Assembly (NCBI RefSeq): GCF_016612505.1 | Contig: NZ_JAENRR010000010.1 | Span: 1-64,000 of the forward strand | DNA from: Carboxylicivirga marina | GTDB taxonomy: Bacteria; Bacteroidota; Bacteroidia; Bacteroidales; Marinilabiliaceae | Length of the DNA stretch: 64,000 bases | Direction of reading: 5' to 3' | Shown here: positions 28,691-36,507 of the stretch, one piece after another | Layout: every line of letters begins with the position of its first letter | Position numbering within the stretch: the first letter of the stretch is position 1 | The notes under the pieces: model-generated | Databases searched by the model: none | Told to the model about the DNA's origin: nothing | The model's input: only the letters and a program-made list of their open reading frames with translations | Program-made: the position numbers and the translations under genes

Positions 28691-30609
28691 TAGATTAATT
28701 TTCCTTTTAAGCGGATAAAGGCCAGTAAAATACCAGCAGCTAATAAGTAGGATAGTATAACTGGAAAGCCAAAGGCCGATGGAAGCGTGCCAACAATTAC
28801 GGCCGTACTTCCAACCAATAAAGCGTATGGCATTTGAGTTCTGACATGGTAAATATGGTTACACGAACAAGCCAGTGAACTTAATATGGTCGTATCAGAT
28901 ATAGGAGAGCAGTGATCGCCTAAAACCGATCCCGCTAAAACACAAGAGACAGCATTGTAAAACAAGGGCAGAATTTCTTCGGTATTCATGCCTGCTTCTA
29001 ATCCAATTTTCCAGATGGCTGGTAAAATCAATGGATAGATAATGGCCATTGTACCCCAGCTGGAACCAGTACTAAAAGCAATGGCTGCTGCAAACACAAA
29101 GGTTAGTGCAGGTATAAATTGCGGGCTAATGTTGATGGCCGTTAATAGACCGGTTATAAACTCAGCTGTATGCAAATGGTCTGTCAATAAAGCCAAAGAC
29201 CACGCAAGTGACAAAATAAGTATGGCATGAAACATGGTTTTAAAACCATTTATCAGTCCTTCAATGCTTTCTTTTAGGTTTAGGATGCGTTGTGAAGTTG
29301 TAAGTATTAAAGCAGCAAATACACCTGCCAGTGATGACCAGATAAGCGCGTTAAAAACATCTGCATCGCCTATTGTTTGAGACAATTTAGTGGTAAAATT
29401 AAGAGATGAATTTCCCCATACATTTACGTCCCAACCTGTATAAATAAGGCCGGCAAGTGTGCCAATGACTACAATTAGTACTGGAATAGCAGCATTAAAC
29501 CAGCGAGGTATAACATCATCGGCTAATTCCAATTCCTTCATTATTTGTGGCGACCGTTTCTTTTTATCAAAATCGCCTGGCTTTGCTTGTATGGCTTGTT
29601 TTTCAGCTTTGAGCATCGGACCAAAATCACGTTTCTGCCAAATGAGCAAGGGCACAAATAATAAAGTTAACAAAGGATAAAAGGAGTACTTAAGCGATTG
29701 AAGAAATACTGAATAGGCAGAAGCATCAAGCCCAATTTCGGCAATTCCTTGTTGAATGTAGCTTAGCTCGGCACCAATCCAGGTAGTAATAAAAGCAATT
29801 GCAGCAATGGGAGCTGAGGTTGAATCCACAAGATAGGCGAGCTTTTCCCTTGATATTTTCAGTTTATCTGTCACAGGGCGCATGGTGTTACCCACAACCA
29901 ATGTGTTGGCATAATCATCAAAGAAAATTAACAAGCCCATCAAATAAGTAATCATCTGCCCCGAACGCCGATTATTAGCATATCTGGACAAGATATTGAC
30001 GATACCTCTCATGCCACCATTGAGTGAGATGAGTGTCACCATTCCCCCAATGAGCATGCTAAAAATAATAATTGATAAATGCTCGTGACTTAAAAGAGCT
30101 TGCATTAAATAGGTGTCAATAATAGCAAAGGCACCCTTGAATATGGCGACAAAAAAGCCAATGCCCGAATATTTATAGATGACTGTTGTGCCAATTAATA
30201 GTCCAATAAATAAGGATGAAAAAACCTCTTTGGTTATAAGTGCCATTAGTATGGCGATTAAAGGCGGTAAAATCGATAACCATAGAGGAATTGGTGTGAT
30301 ATCTCTTCGTTCAATATGGTTTTGCTGAATTAGTTGGAGTTCAGTTTTTTCACTAAAGGTGTATTTAATAAACAATCCGTTTTCATTACTGTCTAATTCT
30401 TTTTTAATGCCATTGATAAGTAAAATTGGTTCGATGAAATCCGATGAATGGCCGCCTTTTATCTGGATTGTAGTTTCAATATTTTTCATGATGGCAGGTG
30501 GTAAAACCAAGTGTTCCTGCTTAAAATCATTGGCGTAACCTGCAATAGTTGAGGTAAATAAAAATGAAATCAGAAGATAAATAAATGCTTGAAATTGCTT
30601 ACGATTCAT
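28690..30609 (-). CDS. nhaC: NhaC-family Na+/H+ antiporter with exported N-terminal domain
   Basis: 639 residues from the ATG at 30609; the frame is open up to 30738 but 30609 begins a good signal peptide (FQAFIYLLISFLFTSTIAGYA). About 90 exported residues follow, then roughly 12 membrane helices from about residue 113. NhaC markers are the FFDDYANTLVVGNTMRP segment, the DSTSAPIAAIAFITTWIGAEL segment and SVLGDHCSPISDTTILSS. It would exchange Na+ and H+ across the inner membrane and so interacts physiologically with the Na+-pumping NQR. The signal-plus-domain in front of NhaC is the unusual part. Confidence 0.85.
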   Translation of the reverse strand: MNRKQFQAFIYLLISFLFTSTIAGYANDFKQEHLVLPPAIMKNIETTIQIKGGHSSDFIEPILLINGIKKELDSNENGLFIKYTFSEKTELQLIQQNHIERRDITPIPLWLSILPPLIAILMALITKEVFSSLFIGLLIGTTVIYKYSGIGFFVAIFKGAFAIIDTYLMQALLSHEHLSIIIFSMLIGGMVTLISLNGGMRGIVNILSRYANNRRSGQMITYLMGLLIFFDDYANTLVVGNTMRPVTDKLKISREKLAYLVDSTSAPIAAIAFITTWIGAELSYIQQGIAEIGLDASAYSVFLQSLKYSFYPLLTLLFVPLLIWQKRDFGPMLKAEKQAIQAKPGDFDKKKRSPQIMKELELADDVIPRWFNAAIPVLIVVIGTLAGLIYTGWDVNVWGNSSLNFTTKLSQTIGDADVFNALIWSSLAGVFAALILTTSQRILNLKESIEGLINGFKTMFHAILILSLAWSLALLTDHLHTAEFITGLLTAINISPQFIPALTFVFAAAIAFSTGSSWGTMAIIYPLILPAIWKIGLEAGMNTEEILPLFYNAVSCVLAGSVLGDHCSPISDTTILSSLACSCNHIYHVRTQMPYALLVGSTAVIVGTLPSAFGFPVILSYLLAAGILLAFIRLKGKLI

Positions 30610-30943
30610 TGGGTAGACAGTATGACTTATAAATAATGCTCCATCTGTATTTGAACAGAAGAAAGCATCCAAGTTAATAATATTAATAATACAATTCCTG
30701 ATAATAATGCTATAGAATTTGTATTGAAATTCAATCATTTAATAAAAAATGAGTGCTCTAATGGTGATTGAATTGGGCTTGAAGAAAAATTAAAGGTTAA
30801 TTTTCATAAGCACAATTATTAGAAAATGAGCGTGTTAAATTGCTGTTTCTTTTGGCGAATAGCCTGTTTTTATTGAGGAAAGAACAAAGTGAGGTGTACA
30901 ACCTTTAATTAAAAGTGTTACATTTAAACAAGATGTTTTAGAT
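30610..30943. other. Divergent intergenic region
   Basis: 334 bases between the nhaC and UPF0301 starts, A/T rich. The nhaC frame is open through part of it but without protein-like content. No clear promoter box or repeat was identified. Confidence 0.4.
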
Positions 30944-31537
30944 ATGAAAAGTTTAGATTTTGACATATTTAAAGGCCAGAAGCCGGGTTTGAAACCAGCC
31001 AGGGGACGAATATTGATTGCAGAACCATTTCTTCAAGGTCCTTACTTTAATCGTTCAATTGTAATACTGACCGAGCATGGGGAAGAAGGAGCTGTGGGCT
31101 TTGTGCTAAATAAATCATCGGAGTTATATCCTGATGAAGTCATTGAGGACTTATTTAATTTTAAAGGTGAGCTCTATGTTGGCGGGCCTGTTGCTTCCAA
31201 TACTTTATATTTTATTCACAGCTTGGGTGATAAAGTGCCTGATTCGGTGAAGATAACAGATAACTTATATTGGGGAGGAGATTTTGAGGTTATTAAGGAC
31301 TTGATAAATACTGGAGTTGCCGATCATACCCAAGTCAAATTTTTTGCAGGATATTCTGGTTGGTCACCGGGACAATTAGAAAATGAAATTGAAGAGGAAT
31401 CGTGGATAGTTGCTGATGTAGACGATGACTTAGTGATGAATGATGATATTGACCATATCTGGAAACAAGCTATGGAGAACTTAGGAGATGTATATAAGGC
31501 CTGGACTAATTTTCCTGAAAATCCGACATATAACTAG
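30944..31537 (+). CDS. UPF0301/YqgE (AlgH) family protein
   Basis: 197 residues, the family's normal size. The N-terminal LKPARGRILIAEPFLQGPYFNRSIVILTEH and the GAVGFVLNKSS, YVGGPVA and FAGYSGWSPGQLENEI motifs identify the YqgE/AlgH family. The structure is a known alpha/beta fold but the biochemical role is unsettled. The last 32 bases overlap the end of the convergent aminotransferase gene. Confidence 0.92.
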   Translation: MKSLDFDIFKGQKPGLKPARGRILIAEPFLQGPYFNRSIVILTEHGEEGAVGFVLNKSSELYPDEVIEDLFNFKGELYVGGPVASNTLYFIHSLGDKVPDSVKITDNLYWGGDFEVIKDLINTGVADHTQVKFFAGYSGWSPGQLENEIEEESWIVADVDDDLVMNDDIDHIWKQAMENLGDVYKAWTNFPENPTYN

Positions 31538-32384
31538 AGGCATCTTCATTCAGTAAGCGACTGATAGCCTTACTGAGCTTACAGTAATAGCGTTTATCTT
31601 TTAATCCTACTACCCATTGAATGCCCTGAATAGCATTGCTTAAGAATATTTCATCAGCCTGATGCAAAGTGTCATAATTAGTGCCGCTAACTTCCTGCAC
31701 AACATACTGATGCTCTCGTAATATCCGTATAAGTTGCTTGCGCATTATACCATCCACACAAGCACTCGAACGCATGGGAGTGAAAATAATATTATCTTTT
31801 ATCCAGAACAGGTTGGAAGCCAGTCCTTCTATAATTTGATTGTTAGTATTCACAATTAAGACATCATCCTTTTTCTGTTCTTGTTTGAACAAGCCAGCCA
31901 TAACAAACAATAAAGCATTGGCCGACTTATAATGGCACCATCGATTTGTTGGTTTTCTTTCTTCCTCATAAATGTCAAGCAATAAACCTTTAGGGTTGAG
32001 CTGGTAGCCATTACTTGACAGGGGAGATACTTCTATGAGGTAGTTTATTTTATTACTCAGTGGAGTGTACAGGCCACCATCTTCGCGAAAGATGGTGAGC
32101 CTTGTTCTGACATCTCCAAATAATTTGTTTTTCTGGATTAATGAGGTGATTTGCTCCTCAATAATTGATGCAGGCGGCAAGCTTTTGATATCCATTTTTA
32201 GTAAGCTCATACCATTTATGAGCCGTTGATAATGGTCGTGAAACCACATTGGCTTCTGATGCATACAGCGAATGGTTTCAAATAGGGCATCACCAAATTT
32301 GAAGGCCCGATTGCTGGCCTTAAAAATGGCTTTGTCGCCAGATATTCGATTGCCGTTAAGTAATATGTAAAGGCTTTCGTTCAT
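31506..32384 (-). CDS. Class IV aminotransferase (PabC/branched-chain type)
   Basis: 292 residues from the ATG at 32384. That start overlaps the preceding stop as TAATG, which favours it over the one at 32408. Fold-type IV PLP enzyme: FGDALFETIRC, the PLP lysine in HYKSANALLFVMAG, and the phosphate-binding TNNQIIEGLASNLFW. The family includes aminodeoxychorismate lyase (PabC, p-aminobenzoate for folate) and branched-chain or D-amino-acid aminotransferases; length and motifs leave PabC-like as my preference. Last gene of the minus-strand run from AMP nucleosidase. Confidence 0.82.
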   Translation of the reverse strand: MNESLYILLNGNRISGDKAIFKASNRAFKFGDALFETIRCMHQKPMWFHDHYQRLINGMSLLKMDIKSLPPASIIEEQITSLIQKNKLFGDVRTRLTIFREDGGLYTPLSNKINYLIEVSPLSSNGYQLNPKGLLLDIYEEERKPTNRWCHYKSANALLFVMAGLFKQEQKKDDVLIVNTNNQIIEGLASNLFWIKDNIIFTPMRSSACVDGIMRKQLIRILREHQYVVQEVSGTNYDTLHQADEIFLSNAIQGIQWVVGLKDKRYYCKLSKAISRLLNEDASSYMSDFQEN

Positions 32385-32881
32385 TAAAGCTTGGCAATGT
32401 TTTGGCACACAGAAACGATGGAGCTGTTTTTTTCCACTTTAAAACATTCTTTTAAACTGGCTGCATTACCTGCTTCAATATCTCTGTCGGAATCACCAAT
32501 TAAATAAGACGCTTTTTTGTCAATTTGGTGCTCGTCAATGGCTTGCTCAATCATGCCTGGTTTAGGCTTGCGACAGTCGCAGTCTTCAACCGAATCATGA
32601 TGCGGACAATAATATATATCAGTAATACGAATATCATTATCGAACATCATTTGAAGGAAGTGACCATGGATTATTTCAACATCATCTTCGGTATATTCAC
32701 CTTTGGCAACGCCACTTTGGTTAGTTATTACAAACAGTTTGTAACCGGCATCCTGCAAGGTTTGTAATCCTTCAATAATGCCTGGATTTAGTTTGAAATC
32801 CTTCACTTTATAAATGTAATAATGGCCTTCGTCATTGTTAATAACACCATCTCGGTCGATAAATACTGCTTTATTCTTCAT
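32384..32881 (-). CDS. HAD-IIIA phosphatase, GmhB-like (heptose bisphosphate phosphatase)
   Basis: 165 residues. It opens with the HAD nucleophile motif FIDRDGVIN (Asp9, Asp11), then VITNQSGVAKG, the zinc loop CPHHDSVEDCDCRKPKPGM and GDSDRDIEAG. This pattern is GmhB, which removes the 7-phosphate (C7) of glycero-manno-heptose 1,7-bisphosphate in the route to LPS heptose; histidinol-phosphate phosphatases share it. Coupled to the next gene by TAATG and separated from the rhomboid gene by one base. Confidence 0.85.
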   Translation of the reverse strand: MKNKAVFIDRDGVINNDEGHYYIYKVKDFKLNPGIIEGLQTLQDAGYKLFVITNQSGVAKGEYTEDDVEIIHGHFLQMMFDNDIRITDIYYCPHHDSVEDCDCRKPKPGMIEQAIDEHQIDKKASYLIGDSDRDIEAGNAASLKECFKVEKNSSIVSVCQNIAKL

Positions 32882-32882
32882 A

Positions 32883-33494
32883 TTAGAAAATTGATAATAA
32901 CTCTTTAAAAAAACGCACTAATAATGATGGGTTAAGAAGTATCGGAAATACAAATCCATATACAGCTCCCCAAAAATGGGCATCATGACCAATGTTGTCA
33001 GCATTACGCTCTGCCATTACTCGCGAATAGATTAAATATCCAATACCTAATAATATGCCGGGAATTGGAATAAAATACAAGTAAATGATGCGAAATGGAT
33101 CGTATAGAATGCTGGCAAAAACAACTGCCGACACAGCGCCTGAAGCACCAATTGCATTATAGTTATAATTATTTTTCTCTTTAAGGTAAGAGTATATACT
33201 TGATATCACAATAGCCGAAAAAAAGAAAAACAGGAATACAATACTGCTATTGCCAGGTAAACTTTGCATGAAGTACATCCGAACAGGTCTGCCAAATGAC
33301 CACAAAACGAACATGTTAATAAATAGGTGCATCCAACTGCCATGAAAAAAACCATGGCTAATCCATCGAATGTACTCTTTGCGGTTTTTAATTTGCCAGG
33401 CGTTAAATTGGTACTTGTAGATTAGCTCTGCCTGGTTAAAGCCAGCGATACTAACCAAAACAATCACGATTATAATGATAAATGAAATATCCAT
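32883..33494 (-). CDS. Rhomboid-family intramembrane serine protease
   Basis: 203 residues, about six membrane segments. Family marks: HGSWMHLFINMFVLWSFG in loop 1/helix 2, GASGAVSAVV containing the catalytic Ser, and HDAHFWGAVYGF supplying the catalytic His. It should cleave membrane-spanning substrates near the membrane surface; targets are unknown. It lies one base from gmhB and about 100 bases after holA, with a hairpin element between. Confidence 0.9.
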   Translation of the reverse strand: MDISFIIIIVIVLVSIAGFNQAELIYKYQFNAWQIKNRKEYIRWISHGFFHGSWMHLFINMFVLWSFGRPVRMYFMQSLPGNSSIVFLFFFFSAIVISSIYSYLKEKNNYNYNAIGASGAVSAVVFASILYDPFRIIYLYFIPIPGILLGIGYLIYSRVMAERNADNIGHDAHFWGAVYGFVFPILLNPSLLVRFFKELLSIF

Positions 33495-33499
33495 GATAA

Positions 33500-33582
33500 T
33501 GATTAATTGTTAGTGAATAATGATTAATGTCCAACTTTAGGTGCTGGTTGCTATTGATTATTAATCATTTATCATTAATAAT
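33500..33582. repeat. Imperfect long inverted repeat between holA and the rhomboid gene
   Basis: Two arms of about 26 bp made of attaatgatt-like text (about 33500-33528 and 33553-33579) can fold into one hairpin with a small inner stem (caac/gttg). It contains many short tandem motifs (aatgattaat), the same style as the element between nqrA and nqrB though of different sequence. No T-tract. Confidence 0.55.
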
Positions 33583-33590
33583 AATAAAAG

Positions 33591-34592
33591 CTAATGCATT
33601 ATTTTAAAAACTAATTCTTTCAATAGCTCTCCCGATTCGGTTGTTGAACTCCCAAAACCTTTGGATTTCATATCATACTCACGAATCAAACTAATGATTT
33701 GAACGACCTTTCGAGCAGGATAATTTCGTGCTCCGGTTGTGTAATCGGCCACAAAGAAAGGATTAATTTTTAAAGCAGAAGCTACAGCGTTTTTGGATTT
33801 ATCGGGCAAGTAATAAAAAGCCAATAGTTTTTGAAAATACCCAAACAGCGTAACTGTGGTCATCTGAATAGGATAGGCCTTTGGATTTTTGCCAAAAGCA
33901 AGAATTATTTTATTGGCTCTTGCGACATCTTTGTTTAAAACAGCTTTTTGAAGTTCAAAATTATTGTAGTCTTTACTTACGCCAATATTTTTCTCGATAT
34001 GGCCCGAATTTATTTGCTGTACAGAACTGCCAATGGCTAATTCAAGCTTATCGAGTTCATGTGATATTTTTGATAGGTCGCTACCCAAAAACTCAGTCAA
34101 CAAAGCAGAAGCTTTCGGTTCTATAGATTTACCTTTAGATTTTAAATAATTGCTAATCCATTGAGGTACTTGGTTGTCATATAGCTTCTTGGCTTCAAAT
34201 AAAACACCGTTTTTGGCAACGCTTTTATAGAATTTCTTACGCTTGTCGAGTGTCTTATAGCGATAGTTAATGACTAAAATAGTTGATGTTAGCGGGTTAT
34301 TAGCATAAACCTCCAAATCTTCAATCTTAGGTATGTTTTGAGCTTCTTTTACAATAATAACCTGATGTTGTGACATCATCGGGAAGCGTCGGGCGGCATG
34401 GATAACTTCCGTTGTATCCACATCTTTGCCATACAATACTGTTTGGTTAAAGCCTTTCTCTTGTTCTGTTAATACATTATTGGCAATGTAATTAGTAATT
34501 TCATCAATAAAATAGCCTTCATCGCCCATTAAAAAATAAATCGGACGATAGGTTTTTTGTTTTAACTCTTGTAATATTTGCTCAAAGGTCAT
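33591..34592 (-). CDS. holA: DNA polymerase III subunit delta
   Basis: 333 residues, normal length for HolA. The N-terminus PIYFLMGDEGYFIDEITNYI and the segments DVDTTEVIHAARRFPMMSQHQVIIVKEAQN and FLGSDLSKISHELDKLEL match the delta subunit of the clamp loader, an AAA+ related protein that opens the sliding clamp. It follows the AMP nucleosidase gene by 11 bases. Confidence 0.92.
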   Translation of the reverse strand: MTFEQILQELKQKTYRPIYFLMGDEGYFIDEITNYIANNVLTEQEKGFNQTVLYGKDVDTTEVIHAARRFPMMSQHQVIIVKEAQNIPKIEDLEVYANNPLTSTILVINYRYKTLDKRKKFYKSVAKNGVLFEAKKLYDNQVPQWISNYLKSKGKSIEPKASALLTEFLGSDLSKISHELDKLELAIGSSVQQINSGHIEKNIGVSKDYNNFELQKAVLNKDVARANKIILAFGKNPKAYPIQMTTVTLFGYFQKLLAFYYLPDKSKNAVASALKINPFFVADYTTGARNYPARKVVQIISLIREYDMKSKGFGSSTTESGELLKELVFKIMH

Positions 34593-34603
34593 TTATGTAT
34601 CTC

Positions 34604-35380
34604 TTAACTTTCAAACTGCAGGTGCTTCACCGATTTGCCATTGTTCATAATGGTTGATAGGGCTTTGATACCTAGTTGTATGTGCTTTTCAACATAGTTC
34701 TCAGTAACTACCTTATCGCTGGCCGATGTTTTAACGCCTGTTGAGATCATCGGCTGGTCTGAAACAAGTAATAAAGCACCAGTTGGTATGTGATTGCAAA
34801 ATCCGACTGTAAAAATAGTAGCTGTTTCCATATCAATAGCCATCGCTCGTGTTTTTTCCAAATATTTTTTGAATCGTTCGTCGTATTCCCACACACGCTT
34901 ATTCGTTGTAAACACTGTTCCTGTCCAGTAATCCAGTTCATTGTCACGTATGGCACTTGAAACGGCGCGCTGCAAACTAAAGGCTGGCAAGGCCGGTATC
35001 TCAGGTGGTAAATAATCATCAGAGGTACCATCGCTTCTAATGGCCGCAATAGGAAGTACAAAGTCACCCAGTTCATTCTTTTTCTTTAAGCCACCACATT
35101 TGCCTAAAAATAGTACAGCTTTAGGTGAAATAGCACTTAATAAATCCATCATGGTTGCCGCATTAGGACTTCCCATACCAAAGTTAATTATGGTAATGCC
35201 GTTGGCACTGCAATTAGGCATGTTACCATTTTTACCCAAAATTGGTGCATCAAACCATTCTGAGAATAGCTCGACGTAATGATTAAAATTGGTCAATAGA
35301 ATATAGGGAGTGAAGTCTTTAAGTGGCCTTTCGGTATAACGGGGTAACCAATTGTCTACAATTTCTTTTTTGGTTTTCAT
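34604..35380 (-). CDS. amn: AMP nucleosidase (short form)
   Basis: 258 residues, matching the phosphorylase-like domain of AMP nucleosidase without the extra N-terminal domain of the E. coli enzyme (484 residues). Motifs: GMGSPNAATMMDLLSAISPKAVLFLGKCGGL, MAIDMETATIFTVGF and LVSDQPM. It hydrolyses AMP to adenine and ribose-5-phosphate in the cytoplasm. First gene of a minus-strand run with holA. The short form is usual in Bacteroidota. Confidence 0.9.
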   Translation of the reverse strand: MKTKKEIVDNWLPRYTERPLKDFTPYILLTNFNHYVELFSEWFDAPILGKNGNMPNCSANGITIINFGMGSPNAATMMDLLSAISPKAVLFLGKCGGLKKKNELGDFVLPIAAIRSDGTSDDYLPPEIPALPAFSLQRAVSSAIRDNELDYWTGTVFTTNKRVWEYDERFKKYLEKTRAMAIDMETATIFTVGFCNHIPTGALLLVSDQPMISTGVKTSASDKVVTENYVEKHIQLGIKALSTIMNNGKSVKHLQFES

Positions 35381-35518
35381 CTAGATAAATTTTAAGGTTA
35401 AGTGCAAAAGTTCAGTGGCAGACACTGTAGAATAAAGTGCACAAATAGGGTTTTATTCTTCATGCTAAGGTAAGTTTTTCTAATGAAATTGATTTATTTT
35501 GTTGAAAAAAAGGGGAGC

Positions 35519-35974
35519 ATGCAAACGCTTAATCTGCCGCCTGTAAAGTTCAGGACGAAACAATCAGGAGGTAAGCTTCAAATATTTGATGAGGTTCGAA
35601 AAAAATATGTGGTTTTAACACCTGAAGAGTGGGTGCGGCAACATTTTATTCATTATCTGATGAGCGGATTAGGCTATTCGGCCGGTTTAATAGCGGTTGA
35701 AATGCTTGTTAAGGTAAATGGTCTGAGTCAACGGGCCGATATTGTGTTGTATGATAAAAAGGGTTGTGCCAGAGTTATTGTTGAATGTAAAGCACCAGAA
35801 GTGAATGTTAGCCGCGCGGTGTTTAATCAGGCGGCACGCTATAATACCAGGTTAAATGTAGATTACCTGATTGTTACCAATGGCTTGCAACACTATTGTG
35901 CTCAATTATTGGATGAAGAGGGGAATTATGAGTTGCTTAAAGTCATTCCGCGAGCCGAAGAGCTGTATGGTTAA
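35519..35974 (+). CDS. Type I restriction HsdR N-terminal-like nuclease-fold protein
   Basis: 151 residues from the ATG at 35519, preceded by AGGGGAG; an upstream ATG at 35483 adds 12 residues. The core RADIVLYDKKGCARVIVECKAPEV carries the PD-(D/E)xK nuclease signature (D...ECK) found in the N-terminal domain of HsdR. It is far too short to be a restriction subunit and there are no hsdM/hsdS genes nearby. This is the stand-alone HSDR_N protein common in Bacteroidota; its role is unknown. Confidence 0.85.
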   Translation: MQTLNLPPVKFRTKQSGGKLQIFDEVRKKYVVLTPEEWVRQHFIHYLMSGLGYSAGLIAVEMLVKVNGLSQRADIVLYDKKGCARVIVECKAPEVNVSRAVFNQAARYNTRLNVDYLIVTNGLQHYCAQLLDEEGNYELLKVIPRAEELYG

Positions 35975-35994
35975 TTTATAGCTTCGAATGGAGC

Positions 35995-36507
35995 TTATTT
36001 TAGCATCTGATACATACACTCGTCGACAAAACCATCCTTTGTTTTACGCCACTTTCTTTTGATGCCAATTCTTTCAAAACCAATTTTCTCGAAAAGGGCA
36101 ATACTCGCATTATTGTTGATTGAAATATTGGCATAAAGCTGGTTGAGAGCCAGATTGTTAAAACAATACTGGGTAAAGAGTTGAAGTGCTTCAAAAGCAT
36201 AACCCTTTTGGCGATAATCCTGGTGAATAATGATACCAACACCACCTCGTTGATGGAAGGCATCAAAATCAAAAAGATCAATCATACCAACTACTTGTTT
36301 TGATACTTCCAATTCGATGATCAATCGGAGTTGTTTGGTTTGGAATACATCCAGCTGCGATTGCTCAATGTATTTTACAAGTTGGTGCTTAGAAAAAGGG
36401 GTGAGCGTATTGCTCACCTCCCATATCTTCATATCATTTTCCCACTTATATAGCAGGTCTATATCTTCTGGTTCAAGAGCTCTTAATACCAGTTCTTCTT
36501 TTGCCAT
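35995..36507 (-). CDS. GNAT-family N-acetyltransferase
   Basis: 170 residues of the RimJ/SpeG-like GNAT group: LVLRALEPEDIDLLYKWEND at the start, the acetyl-CoA pyrophosphate loop YRQKGYAFEALQL, and ANISINNNASIALFEKIGF. It moves an acetyl group to an amine; spermidine or ribosomal protein N-termini are the substrates of the nearest known types. Its start overlaps the upstream stop as TAATG, so it is translated with the TPR-PD40 gene. Confidence 0.85.
   Translation of the reverse strand: MAKEELVLRALEPEDIDLLYKWENDMKIWEVSNTLTPFSKHQLVKYIEQSQLDVFQTKQLRLIIELEVSKQVVGMIDLFDFDAFHQRGGVGIIIHQDYRQKGYAFEALQLFTQYCFNNLALNQLYANISINNNASIALFEKIGFERIGIKRKWRKTKDGFVDECMYQMLK

Noticed and set aside
35519-35974. 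A type I restriction system
   Set aside because: Only an HsdR-N-like fold of about 150 residues is present, with no helicase domain and no hsdM or hsdS nearby.
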